A DNA stretch of 64,000 nt from Amycolatopsis azurea DSM 43854 (GTDB lineage Bacteria > Actinomycetota > Actinomycetes > Mycobacteriales > Pseudonocardiaceae). Location: contig NZ_MUXN01000024.1 in assembly GCF_001995215.1 (NCBI RefSeq), forward strand, positions 218,047 to 282,046, in the 5' to 3' direction. The stretch's first letter is position 1. The number at the start of each line of letters is the position of its first letter. The notes below the pieces were generated by a model. That model had not been told where the DNA came from. It did not search any database and worked only from the letters and a program-made list of their open reading frames with translations. This document shows, piece by piece, positions 42,341 through 50,235 of the stretch. The translations under genes and the position numbers were made by a program.

Positions 42341-44578
42341 ATGGTCTGGTTGAGCGGGAAATGGCGGCTGTGGGACCAGTTCGCGGTGCGTGGCGCGGGA
42401 TTCCCCGCGGCGGGCGTGCTGAGGCTCGCGGAGGAAGGACTGGCGGCGGCCGCGGACCGGCTCGACGCGGGGCTGTCCGGTCCGGCGTGGGACGTGTTCG
42501 AGAAACAGTTCGCGACCACCGCCGTGGAAACGGCCGTCGAGCTCCAGGCGATCGCGTCCTCGCCGGGGTTCCGGGCCGCCGTCGAATGGCAGAATTCCAC
42601 CATCTGGCGAACCGGTATCGAGTCCTTCCTCCGCTGGGAACCGTCGGTGGCCGGGCGGACCAGCAAACCCCGGCAGCGCGAAGAGCTGGTGGCGCAGTAC
42701 TGGCAGCGGTTCTGCGTCAAGAACGACACGATCGGCTTCTTCGGCCCGGTGGGGTGGGGCCGCTGGGATGAGTCCGCGAGCGGCGTTCAGGTCGAGCCCG
42801 GTTCCGGGCTGATCACAACGTCGAACGTCTACTTCGCCAGTTGGGCGGTCGATGCGCTGGCTCGCGCGATCAGCGCCGATCCACGGTGCTTGAACTGGGT
42901 GGCGCCCCGCCGGGTGCCCTTCGTACGGGTGATCGGCGACCTGGCTCATCTGCCGGGCAGGTCACCTCAGATGATTCCCGCGGAACTCCGCCCCGTCCTC
43001 GAACGGTGCGACGGAGTCCGCTCCGCACAAGAGATCCAGCAGGAACTGGGGCCGACGATCGACGTGGCCGCCGCCGTGTCGGAACTGGTACGGCTCAAGG
43101 TCCTCGTCTGGCGGCTGGACGTCCCGGCGAGCGCGCGTCCCGAACGGTATCTGCGAACCTGGCTGGCGTCCGTCGGCGATACCGGTCTCCGCGAGCAGTG
43201 GCTCACGCGGCTGGACGAGCTGGAACGCGGTCGTGAGCGAGTCCGGACGTCGTCCGCCGCGGAACTGCCCGCTGAACTGGCCTCGCTGGAGAGCGACTTC
43301 ACGACGATGACCGGTGCGGCGGCCACCCGCGCCAAGGGCACGAACACCGCCCCGTGCCGCGGTCTGGTCTATTCCGACTGTGTCCGGGCGGCGCGGGCGC
43401 GGCTCGGCACCGCCATGCTGGCCGACCTCTCGCCGATCGACCTGCTGCTGACCAGCGCGACCTGGTTGACCGCGCGGCTCGCCGACACCGTGCTGGGCCA
43501 CGCACGGCGGGTCCACACCGGACTCGCGGCGGCAGGGCCCGTCGACCTGGCCGCGTTCTGGTTCGCGTGCATGCCGATCCTGCACGGTTCGGCGGTGGCC
43601 GAGGCCGCGGCACTCCGCCGGGAGCTGTCCACTCGATGGGCGCGCGTCCTCGACGTCCCCGACGGCGCCCGGCGCGTCCGGTTGTCCAGTGTGGACATCG
43701 CGGACCGCGTGCGGGACGAGTTCGGCGATCCGGCCCCCGGCTGGGGCATGGCCCGCTACCTCAGCCCCGACCTGTTCATCGTCCCCGGCACCGAGACCGA
43801 GTGGGTGCTCGGCGAACTGCACGTCGCGTCGAACACCCTCGGTGCTTCGCTGTTCGTCAACCAGCACCCGGCGTCCGATGAACTGCTCGACGAGACCGCG
43901 GCCGACTTCCCCGGCCCGCGGCTGCTGCCGATGCTGCCCAAGGAACACAAGTCCCGGCTCTCCGCCCGGATCCGCTACACGTTGGACCGGCCGGAGGACT
44001 ACTACGTGGCCCTGGTCGACCAGACCGTCGCTCCCGAGCGCGAGCGGGCGGTGCTGAGCGCCGACGTACTGGTGGAAGCGCGCGGGGACCGGCTGGTGGC
44101 CGTGTTACCCGACGGCGCCGAGTTCGACGTGCTGGACGCGTTCGGTCACGTGCTGACCACGCTGGCGATGGACTCGTTCCGGATCATGCCCGACACGGAC
44201 CATTCGCCGCGGGTGACGGTGGACAAGCTGGTGGTGGCCCGGGAGTCGTGGTCGGTTCCGGTGGAATCCCTGAGTTTCGTCTCGGAGAAGTCGGAGGCTC
44301 GGCGCTTCGTACGGACTCGCCGGTGGCGTGACGAATTGAGACTTCCGAGGTTCGTGTTCGTGGTTTCGCCGGGGGAGCCGCGTCCGTTCTATGTGGACTT
44401 CGACGCGCCGGTGTATGTGAACATCTTCGCGAAAGCCATGCGGCGACTTGCCAGTCAGGATCCGGGTGGCCGGTTGTCGATCACGGAGATGTTGCCGTCG
44501 CCCGAGCAGGCGTGGCTGACCGACGACAAAGGGAATCGGTACACTTCCGAACTGCGTTTCGTCGCCGTGCACCGCTGA
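42341..44578 (+). CDS. LanB-like protein 2 (paralog of protein 1)
   Basis: A 745-residue paralog of the protein at 39103-41397 with the same architecture: WRLWDQFAVRG start, FCVKNDTIGFFGPVGWGRW, LLPMLPKEHK, SADVLVEARGDRLVAVLP, and the same C-terminal block (VTVDKLVVARESWSVPV, FYVDFDAPVYVNIFAKAMRR). It also lacks an elimination domain. The two differ over most of the length but are nearly identical in the last ~300 bases, suggesting duplication followed by gene conversion. Each may use a different aminoacyl-tRNA or acceptor, or they may form a heterodimer. A TTA codon is at 44105-44107. A short hairpin and T-run follow the stop. Confidence 0.85.
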   Translation: MVWLSGKWRLWDQFAVRGAGFPAAGVLRLAEEGLAAAADRLDAGLSGPAWDVFEKQFATTAVETAVELQAIASSPGFRAAVEWQNSTIWRTGIESFLRWEPSVAGRTSKPRQREELVAQYWQRFCVKNDTIGFFGPVGWGRWDESASGVQVEPGSGLITTSNVYFASWAVDALARAISADPRCLNWVAPRRVPFVRVIGDLAHLPGRSPQMIPAELRPVLERCDGVRSAQEIQQELGPTIDVAAAVSELVRLKVLVWRLDVPASARPERYLRTWLASVGDTGLREQWLTRLDELERGRERVRTSSAAELPAELASLESDFTTMTGAAATRAKGTNTAPCRGLVYSDCVRAARARLGTAMLADLSPIDLLLTSATWLTARLADTVLGHARRVHTGLAAAGPVDLAAFWFACMPILHGSAVAEAAALRRELSTRWARVLDVPDGARRVRLSSVDIADRVRDEFGDPAPGWGMARYLSPDLFIVPGTETEWVLGELHVASNTLGASLFVNQHPASDELLDETAADFPGPRLLPMLPKEHKSRLSARIRYTLDRPEDYYVALVDQTVAPERERAVLSADVLVEARGDRLVAVLPDGAEFDVLDAFGHVLTTLAMDSFRIMPDTDHSPRVTVDKLVVARESWSVPVESLSFVSEKSEARRFVRTRRWRDELRLPRFVFVVSPGEPRPFYVDFDAPVYVNIFAKAMRRLASQDPGGRLSITEMLPSPEQAWLTDDKGNRYTSELRFVAVHR

Positions 44579-44581
44579 CCT

Positions 44582-44606
44582 CCGGGAGAATTCCCGGTCG
44601 GTTTTT
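44582..44606 (+). terminator. Short hairpin with T-run
   Basis: ccggga (44582-44587) pairs with tcccgg (44592-44597) around gaat, followed by tcggttttt. It is a weak intrinsic terminator or attenuator between LanB-like gene 2 and sbnB; it may lower sbnB expression relative to the operon. Confidence 0.45.
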
Positions 44607-44656
44607 CTGCGCTTTCTTCCCTGCGAAAGCCTACTGTCGCCCGTCAGGCTGAGTGC

Positions 44657-45643
44657 ATGCTGATCCTGTCCCACAGTGATGTCCGGAAAATCCTCGACGG
44701 TGCGGAGCAAGAAGTGCTGGAGGCCGTGCGCACGGCCTATGTTCTGCACACCCAAGGCCGGTCCGCCGTTCCGCATTCGGTGTTCCTGCGGTTCCCCGGC
44801 GACGAGCGCAACCGGATCATCGCGCTTCCCGCTTTCCTGGACACACCCGAGACGCCGGTCGCCGGCGTCAAGTGGGTGTCGTCGTTCCCCGGCAACGTCC
44901 AAGCCGGGATGGACAGGGCGTCGGCGGCGATCATCCTCAACTCGATGCGGACCGGCCATCCCGAGGTGTTCCTCGAAGGGGCGACCATCTCGGCACGGCG
45001 CACCGCGGCCAGTGCCGCGGTCGCCGCCGCCACCCTCGGCGCGACCGGCTCCGGGGTGTCCTTCGTCGGAACCGGCGTGATCAACTTCGAGGTCCTGTCG
45101 TTCCTGCGTGCCCTGTATCCCGAACTGGACTCGGTGACGGTGTTCGACCTCGACCAGGCGCGGGCCACCGCTTTCGCGGATCGGTGCACCACCCGCTGGC
45201 CGGAGATGAAGGTCGACGTCGCCACCGGAGTCGAGGACGCCCTCGCCGCACATCCGCTGGTGTGCCTGGCGACCAGCGCCACGGTCCCGCATCTGGACGT
45301 CTCGCGCTGCCGGCCGGGAGCGTTGATCCTGCACTTGTCGCTGCGCGACCTCACCCCGGAGACGATCCTGGCGAGCACCAACATCGTCGACGACGCCGAC
45401 CACGTCTGCCGGGCCGCCACGTCACTGCATCTCGCGGAGCAGCGGACGGGCAATCGTGACTTCATCGCCCACTCGCTCGGCGAACTCCTCCTCGACGGCG
45501 ATCGATACCGGCGAAACCCGGACGCGCTGACGGTCTTCTCGCCTTTCGGTCTCGGCGCGCTGGACCTCGCGCTCGCGGATCTCGTCCACCGGCGTGCCCG
45601 CGAACGCGGCCTGGGCACCCACGTTCCGGACTTCCTCTCCTAG
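44657..45643 (+). CDS. sbnB: SbnB-like 2,3-diaminopropionate synthase (Dap pathway, step 2)
   Basis: A 328-residue member of the ornithine cyclodeaminase/mu-crystallin family closest to SbnB: GVKWVSSFPGN near residue 75, EGATISARRTAASAAVAA near 110, and the NAD-binding region GSGVSFVGTGVINFEVLSFL. SbnB oxidatively cleaves N-(1-amino-1-carboxy-2-ethyl)-glutamate with NAD+ to L-2,3-diaminopropionate, 2-oxoglutarate and NADH. The matching SbnA-like gene (25431-26438) completes the pathway. It lies 78 bp after LanB-like gene 2 and is the last convincing cluster gene. The 173 bases after it hold nothing recognisable. Confidence 0.9.
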   Translation: MLILSHSDVRKILDGAEQEVLEAVRTAYVLHTQGRSAVPHSVFLRFPGDERNRIIALPAFLDTPETPVAGVKWVSSFPGNVQAGMDRASAAIILNSMRTGHPEVFLEGATISARRTAASAAVAAATLGATGSGVSFVGTGVINFEVLSFLRALYPELDSVTVFDLDQARATAFADRCTTRWPEMKVDVATGVEDALAAHPLVCLATSATVPHLDVSRCRPGALILHLSLRDLTPETILASTNIVDDADHVCRAATSLHLAEQRTGNRDFIAHSLGELLLDGDRYRRNPDALTVFSPFGLGALDLALADLVHRRARERGLGTHVPDFLS

Positions 45644-45816
45644 TCGGCGGATTCCGTGGGCAGAGCCGCCGATCAGAGCGGGGTAAGGAGCGAGCCTGCG
45701 CCGTCCCGGACAGCGCTACCGCGTCTTGCCTGGTCAGGCGGTATTTGTCCGGGCTGTCGGACAAACCACCCGACCAGCCGATCCCTCGCCCGTGGGTGTT
45801 CCGCCACGCTGGGACG

Positions 45817-46714
45817 GTGAGCGGGGACCGGGGCCGGCCGGAGTCAGCGCGGGATGTCGCGGAGTTCTCTGAGCTCCTGCGGTCACTAAAACGGAATTCC
45901 GGTCGCACTTTGCGAGAATTGGAGCAACACGCGGCCGAAGAGGGTGCCGTCCTTCCTCGCAGCACCGTCGCCGACATGCTGCGCCGTGACGCGCTTCCCC
46001 GGCCGGAACTGCTGGCGGTGTTCGTCCGTGCGTGCGGCGACGAACGGCATCTGGCGGAGTGGTTGAGCACCCGCGAACGCCTGGCCGTCGGACCCCACCC
46101 CGACCCAACGCCGCCGGACCCGGCGGCCGAGCTCGAGACGAAGGCCGTCTCGCCGCGGCGGTCCTCGTGACGGCGGCGGTGTGGTGGTGGCGCACCGGAA
46201 CGGACGACAGGAACGCCGACACCCCACCCCACTTCGAGGCGCTACCTCTGACCCTGGCGGGCGGCTGGGCCGGATACACGTGGCGAGCACCCCGGACTTG
46301 TGCGTGACCGAAGGCCGCGAGCACACCGGGCATTACGGCTCCGCCATCGCGGTCCTGCGTCCCTGCACCCAGCGAGGACTGCCGCGGATGGTCATCCAGC
46401 CCGTCGGCACCGAGCTGGCCACCATCAAGTGGGAACACCCCGCCTACCAGGTCATGGGCTGCCTCACCGTCCTGCACATCCAACCCGTCGAGAACATGCT
46501 CGAACCGCAGGAGAAATGCGACAACAGCGACCCGGACCAGCTCTTTCGGATCGAACGCGTCCGCGACCGGAGCTACCGGCTTCGCACTCCTGACACCGGC
46601 TTGTGCCTGGGACTACGCGACAACCTCATCGCGGTAGACACCGAAGCCCTCCGTAAACCCTGTGCCACGGAACCCGACCAGGAATTCCTCATCGAACTCA
46701 ACATCGACGGGTGA
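45817..46714 (+). pseudogene. Broken HTH-TM-lectin-like regulator gene (two frameshifts)
   Basis: Three successive pieces in three frames look like one gene. 45817-46170 encodes an XRE-like HTH (ELLRSLKRNSGRTLRELEQH, VLPRSTVADMLRRDALPRPE, then a stop after VSPRRSS). From about 46150 a second frame carries a transmembrane helix (RLAAAVLVTAAVWWW). From about 46270 to 46714 a third frame carries a beta-trefoil/ricin-like domain (RIHVASTPDLCVTEGREHTG, FIKWEHP-type segment TIKWEHPAYQVMGCLTVLH, DTGLCLGL, DQEFLIELNIDG). Intact homologs in related actinomycetes, as I recall them, run HTH-TM-trefoil in one frame. Either a decaying gene or two sequencing errors. Confidence 0.6.
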
Positions 46715-46941
46715 CCCGCCGACCGGGAGCTGCACGTCACGGCGTTCCAACGCGCAGCTGACGAACCTGAGGCACGGACCGATTCTGTCGATCGGCTGTC
46801 AATGCCGGTGCTCACCTTGAGGAATCGCCGATATTCCGCTATTCACTCCATTCTTTTCCGCTGAGCGGGAAAAGGAACCATTTCATGGCCGGCCAGGTGA
46901 ATGTTAGGCTTTGCCGTCTTCCAACGAACGTGGAGTAAATC

Positions 46942-47262
46942 ATGCGATTCGGCAAAACCGTCTTATCGTTCCTGCTGGCATCGCTTGCCCTCGTGGCGAG
47001 CAGTCAATTCTCTTCCGCCGCGGCTAGTGGCGAGATCGAGCTTTACTCCGGTGTCGGTTATACGGGATCGTCCTTGCATGTTCCGCCGCAGCCTCAATCC
47101 TGCACGGATGCACCTTTCGCCGTCCGCTCCGTCACGAACCTCACCAATGCCGACCTTTTCCTCTTCAGGGAGCCGGGCTGCCAGGGCGGCGCGTACGCCG
47201 TCACCTCCTTGCATCAGTCCGCGAACACGCTGGTGCCCTACCGTTCTTACCTGGTGAAATAA
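46942..47262 (+). CDS. Small secreted protein, I36/beta-gamma-crystallin-like
   Basis: A 106-residue protein with a signal peptide (TVLSFLLASLALVASSQFSSA, cleavage near AAA-SG). The mature part repeats an aromatic-glycine pattern (IELYSGVGYTGSSLHV and LFLFREPGCQGGAYAVTS) like beta-gamma-crystallin or peptidase inhibitor I36 domains, with two cysteines for a disulfide. A small extracellular structural or inhibitor protein is likely. The 227 bases upstream (46715-46941) have no gene; the ATG lies 23 bases into the line after an A/T-rich stretch. Followed by a UUCG hairpin. Confidence 0.7.
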   Translation: MRFGKTVLSFLLASLALVASSQFSSAAASGEIELYSGVGYTGSSLHVPPQPQSCTDAPFAVRSVTNLTNADLFLFREPGCQGGAYAVTSLHQSANTLVPYRSYLVK

Positions 47263-47275
47263 CGCTTGGCCTACG

Positions 47276-47312
47276 AAGGAGGGCGGCCGCTTCGGCGGCT
47301 GCCCTCCTTTTG
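47276..47312. terminator. Hairpin terminator with UUCG tetraloop
   Basis: aaggagggcggccgc (47276-47290) pairs with 47295-47309 with one G-U pair, closed by a ttcg tetraloop and followed by tt. It lies between convergent genes ending at 47262 (+) and 47325 (-). Confidence 0.85.
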
Positions 47313-47324
47313 ATCTTGGAGAGC

Positions 47325-47999
47325 TCAGAGCGGTTCGGCGTTGGGCCGACGCCGGGCTGGTCGACCGCGGCGAACAGATCCAGTCACGGCGTACCTGGCG
47401 GCGATGGTGCGGACGGCCTCGTCGACTACCTGACCGACGCGTTCGGCGCTCACCTCCCAGCCCGGCACCAGGAGTGTCGGCCAGAAGACGTAGTTGGAGA
47501 TCATGCCCAGGAACTGGGTGGCTGCGAGGTCCACGTCCTCGATCCGCACCGTTCCCGCCTCGTGCTCAGCCAGGAGGTAGTCGCGTACGGACTCGAAGTA
47601 GGGCATCTTCCCGTGCGAGAACTGCGCATGGGCGAGCTCAGGGAACCGCGGCAGCTCGGCGATGACGATCCGGAACAGGTCGGTCATCTGGGCACGGCCC
47701 AACAGCTCGGCGTAACGACGGCCGATGATGCCGAGCCCGTCGACGACGTTGCCCGCCGGCGGCGGATCCTCCTCGTCGGCTGTTGACCAGGACTCGGTCA
47801 CGATGGCGTCGAACAGGGCGGCTTTAGTCGGAAACTGCTTGAACAAGGTGGCCCGCGAAACGCCCGAGCGCTCCGCGATCCGCGCCAGCGACGTCCGGTC
47901 GTAGCCCAACTCGAGAAACAGTGCGGTCGCGGCCGTCACGATCAGCGCGCGCTTCTCCTGGGCGACGCGCTGGTGGTACGTCGTCACGACTCCGCTCAT
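47325..47999 (-). CDS. TetR-family repressor
   Basis: A 224-residue TetR protein. The N-terminal HTH reads ALIVTAATALFLELGYDRTSLARIAERSGVSRATLFKQFPTK over residues 18-60, and the C-terminal helical ligand domain ends in a basic tail (RRGRPARRRPNAEPL). It is divergent from an SDR/nitroreductase operon, with two short palindromes over the promoter, so it most likely represses that operon and itself. The ligand is unknown. Confidence 0.92.
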   Translation of the reverse strand: MSGVVTTYHQRVAQEKRALIVTAATALFLELGYDRTSLARIAERSGVSRATLFKQFPTKAALFDAIVTESWSTADEEDPPPAGNVVDGLGIIGRRYAELLGRAQMTDLFRIVIAELPRFPELAHAQFSHGKMPYFESVRDYLLAEHEAGTVRIEDVDLAATQFLGMISNYVFWPTLLVPGWEVSAERVGQVVDEAVRTIAARYAVTGSVRRGRPARRRPNAEPL

Positions 48000-48018
48000 G
48001 GGCCAAGCATACGAGGTG

Positions 48019-48079
48019 AGTGGCTTGACTCGCCACTGCCGCCGACCTAATGTCGGGATGGTGAGTCGCCCGGCTCACC
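48019..48079 (+). promoter_or_regulatory. SDR operon promoter with two putative TetR operators
   Basis: TTGACT (48025-48030), a 17-bp spacer and TAATGT (48048-48053) form a good housekeeping-type promoter. Palindrome agtggc-N7-gccact (48019-48037) covers the -35 box and ggtgag-N8-ctcacc (48060-48079) covers the expected start point. Both are placed as expected for repression by the divergent TetR protein. The operator role is inferred. Confidence 0.6.
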
Positions 48080-48140
48080 AGTGGCCGCCGTTGATCACTG
48101 CTGATCCCGGTCATTCATCCACGTATCGAAGGAACATCTG

Positions 48141-48920
48141 ATGCCCCGCTTCGACAATCAGACCGTGCTCGTGACCGGTGGGACCGGCGGTCAGGGCTCG
48201 AGCCACGTGCGCGCCTTTCACGCGGAGGGAGCGAACGTGGTGATCGGTGACATCGACGCGGAACGCGGCGCCGATCTCGCCGACGAACTCGGGATCCGCG
48301 CTCGCTTCGCCCGCCTTGACGTTAGCGACGAGAGCTCGTGGTCCGCCGCTGTGCTAGCCGCCGAGAGCGCCTTCGGCGCCCTGAACGTGCTCGTCAACAA
48401 CGCGGGCGTGCAGAACCCGCCCGCAACAATCGAAAGCACGGACCAGGCCACGTGGTCGCGCATCCTCGACATCAACCTCACCGGGACCTTCCTCGGCATC
48501 AAGGTCGCAGCCCCCGCTCTGCGCCGCGCGGCAGGGGGAGCCATCGTCAACATCTCCTCGACCATGGGCCTGGGCGGCACGGCTCACTACGCGCCGTACG
48601 TCGCCAGCAAATGGGCCGTGCGAGGCCTCACGCAAACGGCAGCACTCGAACTCGGCCGTGACCGAATCCGGGTGAACAGCATCCACCCCGGCGTGATCGC
48701 GACCTCCTTCATCCACGAACCGGCAGCCGGCGCCACCGCGGCAATCGCCGACTTCTACTCACCCGAGCCGTTTGCCATCCCCCGGCTCGGAGAACCGGCC
48801 GACGTCACCCGGCTGCTTCTGTTCCTCACGTCATCGGACGCCTCGTTCATCACGGGGTCGGAGTACGTCATCGACGGTGGACTCCTCCTCGGCCCCGCCC
48901 TTCAGGCCGAGGCCGCGTGA
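48141..48920 (+). CDS. Short-chain dehydrogenase/reductase
   Basis: A 259-residue classical SDR, hydroxysteroid-dehydrogenase-like. TGGTGGQG near residue 13 binds the cofactor, followed by GDIDAERG (Asp, so NAD preference), NNAGVQNP near 90, ISSTMG (Ser) and YAPYVASKWAV (Tyr/Lys). The C-terminus ends in TGSEYVIDGGLLLGPALQ. It is translationally coupled (GTGA) to a deazaflavin-dependent nitroreductase-like gene and controlled by the divergent TetR. The substrate is unknown; the pair may detoxify a lipophilic compound. Confidence 0.88.
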   Translation: MPRFDNQTVLVTGGTGGQGSSHVRAFHAEGANVVIGDIDAERGADLADELGIRARFARLDVSDESSWSAAVLAAESAFGALNVLVNNAGVQNPPATIESTDQATWSRILDINLTGTFLGIKVAAPALRRAAGGAIVNISSTMGLGGTAHYAPYVASKWAVRGLTQTAALELGRDRIRVNSIHPGVIATSFIHEPAAGATAAIADFYSPEPFAIPRLGEPADVTRLLLFLTSSDASFITGSEYVIDGGLLLGPALQAEAA

Positions 48921-49384
48921 GCACTCCAGGCACGAACGACTTCGCACGGGGCGCATCCGTGTCCCGCCTGCCCGACCACATCCGACGAGCCATCGAGATC
49001 ACCCCCGCCGCGGGCACCGGGGAACGGATCATCGACATCACGACGCTGGGGCGCCGCACCGGCCGAGCACGCCGCATCGAGATCTTCTTCTACCGAGCCG
49101 CCGGCACCACTTACCTGTGCAGCGGTGCCGGCGGTGCCGCCACCGATTGGCATGCGAACCTGCTCGCCAATCCCGACTTCACCTTCCACCTCAAGAACGG
49201 GATCCGTGCGGATCTGCCCGCACGGGCCGCACCAGTCACCGACCCGGCTGAACGTCAGGCCGTGCTGGCGGAGATCGTGGCCGATCTCAATCAGCCCCAC
49301 GACCCCGGCACCATCCGGCCGACTCGGCTCGAAGACTGGGCCGGCAGCCGGCTGATGCGCATCAGCTTCCGCCATCGGCCGTGA
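48917..49384 (+). CDS. Deazaflavin (F420)-dependent nitroreductase-family protein
   Basis: A 155-residue split-barrel protein of the DDN/F420-binding type: DITTLGRRTGRARRIEIFFY is the typical start of the barrel, with the GGAATDWHANLLANPDFTFHLKNG segment where members read W..N....P. These enzymes reduce nitro compounds, enones or quinones with F420H2. The GTG start overlaps the SDR stop (GTGA). F420 use fits an actinomycete host. Confidence 0.85.
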   Translation: MSTPGTNDFARGASVSRLPDHIRRAIEITPAAGTGERIIDITTLGRRTGRARRIEIFFYRAAGTTYLCSGAGGAATDWHANLLANPDFTFHLKNGIRADLPARAAPVTDPAERQAVLAEIVADLNQPHDPGTIRPTRLEDWAGSRLMRISFRHRP

Positions 49385-49448
49385 TCCCGGATCCCGCCGG
49401 CGCGGTTGCCGCCGCACAGGTGTCCTAAGCCTGCCCAGTCATTTCTGC

Positions 49449-49712
49449 TCAAGTCCGTCGCGTGTGGAGGAGGTTCTGCCAGCGGGCTTCGATTTCCGTC
49501 TGTGAGGTGAGCGGGCGAAGGTCGGGATCGAACATCGAACCGAACTCCTGCCGCGTGGTCGTCCATGGGATCCCCGCCGCGTCGTCCAGGATCCACATGA
49601 GTCGCAGCGGAGACAGTCGAAACGTTTCGTATGCCCGGAGGAACTCGATCAGTTCGAGGAGGTCGCATCCGCGGTCGACCATCCGGTTGACCGCGCTTGC
49701 CGCGGAGTCCAT
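49449..49712 (-). CDS. Small hypothetical cytoplasmic protein
   Basis: An 87-residue soluble protein, mostly helical (NRMVDRGCDLLELIEFLRAYE, LSPLRLMWILDDAAGIP, EIEARWQNLLHTRR). No signal peptide or membrane segment. The codon use and the ATG start look genuine, and I have the impression of a conserved actinobacterial hypothetical family, but I cannot name a domain. It is convergent with the nitroreductase gene, leaving 64 bp. Confidence 0.6.
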   Translation of the reverse strand: MDSAASAVNRMVDRGCDLLELIEFLRAYETFRLSPLRLMWILDDAAGIPWTTTRQEFGSMFDPDLRPLTSQTEIEARWQNLLHTRRT

Positions 49713-49777
49713 GTGCCCAGCCTCTGCTGTGTGAGTACGACTTCGACGTCAGGATATGTCTCCGGGGTCACGGGCTT

Positions 49778-50101
49778 TCAGTCGAAGTCGCCGTCGGCGT
49801 CGCTGTCACCGTTGCTGTCGAAGCCACGGTCGCTCTCGGCACGCCCGCCGCTGCTGTGCGGCCCTTCGGGGAATCCGGCGATCGCCGCACCCGCGCTTGT
49901 CAGTCCCAGGACGCCGTAGACCAGCCCGAGCAGGATGCGGGTGAAGATATTGGTGGTGGGCTCGCCCGCGCCGTTCATGAAGACGACGTCACCTGTCACG
50001 GTCAGCACGGCGAAGACCGTCAGGCCGACCCCGAACAGGAACCCGGCTACGCGGCCCATCAGACCCCAGAAGCTCACAGCGTGCTTCTGTCCCTTGGACA
50101 T
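49778..50101 (-). CDS. Small two-helix membrane protein with acidic tail
   Basis: 107 residues: MSKGQKHAVSFWGLMGRVAG leads into a first transmembrane helix (FLFGVGLTVFAVLTVTGDVVF), a short external loop and a second helix (ILLGLVYGVLGLTSAGAAIAGF), then a cytoplasmic acidic repeat (SNGDSDADGDFD). No family was recognised. A stretch to 50935 in the same frame is antisense to kamA and is not part of this gene. A hairpin 63 bp upstream isolates it from kamA transcription. Confidence 0.6.
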   Translation of the reverse strand: MSKGQKHAVSFWGLMGRVAGFLFGVGLTVFAVLTVTGDVVFMNGAGEPTTNIFTRILLGLVYGVLGLTSAGAAIAGFPEGPHSSGGRAESDRGFDSNGDSDADGDFD

Positions 50102-50163
50102 GGCCACGACGCTACGTGGAGTCCAACGCCCAGGGCACCGCTGACCGGAGTCCGGGGACCAAA

Positions 50164-50211
50164 CGGAGGGGGCGTTTGAGGCTCTCACCTGAGCCTCAAA
50201 CGCCCCCTCCG
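50164..50211 (-). terminator. Terminator downstream of kamA
   Basis: Perfect 20-bp stem: 50164-50183 (cggagggggcgtttgaggct) pairs with 50192-50211 around an 8-nt loop. It begins 25 bp past the kamA stop. Confidence 0.85.
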
Positions 50212-50235
50212 AGACCTGCCTGACGGGTCGGCCGG

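Noticed and set aside
38151..45643. A class I lanthipeptide cluster
   Set aside because: No precursor peptide, no LanC cyclase, no elimination domain and no leader protease were found; the LanB-like genes are embedded between NRPS amino-acid supply genes.
15994..45643. A siderophore cluster (SbnA/SbnB and MFS suggest staphyloferrin-like logic)
   Set aside because: No catechol or citrate genes, no NIS synthetase, no siderophore uptake genes and no iron box in the divergent promoters were seen.
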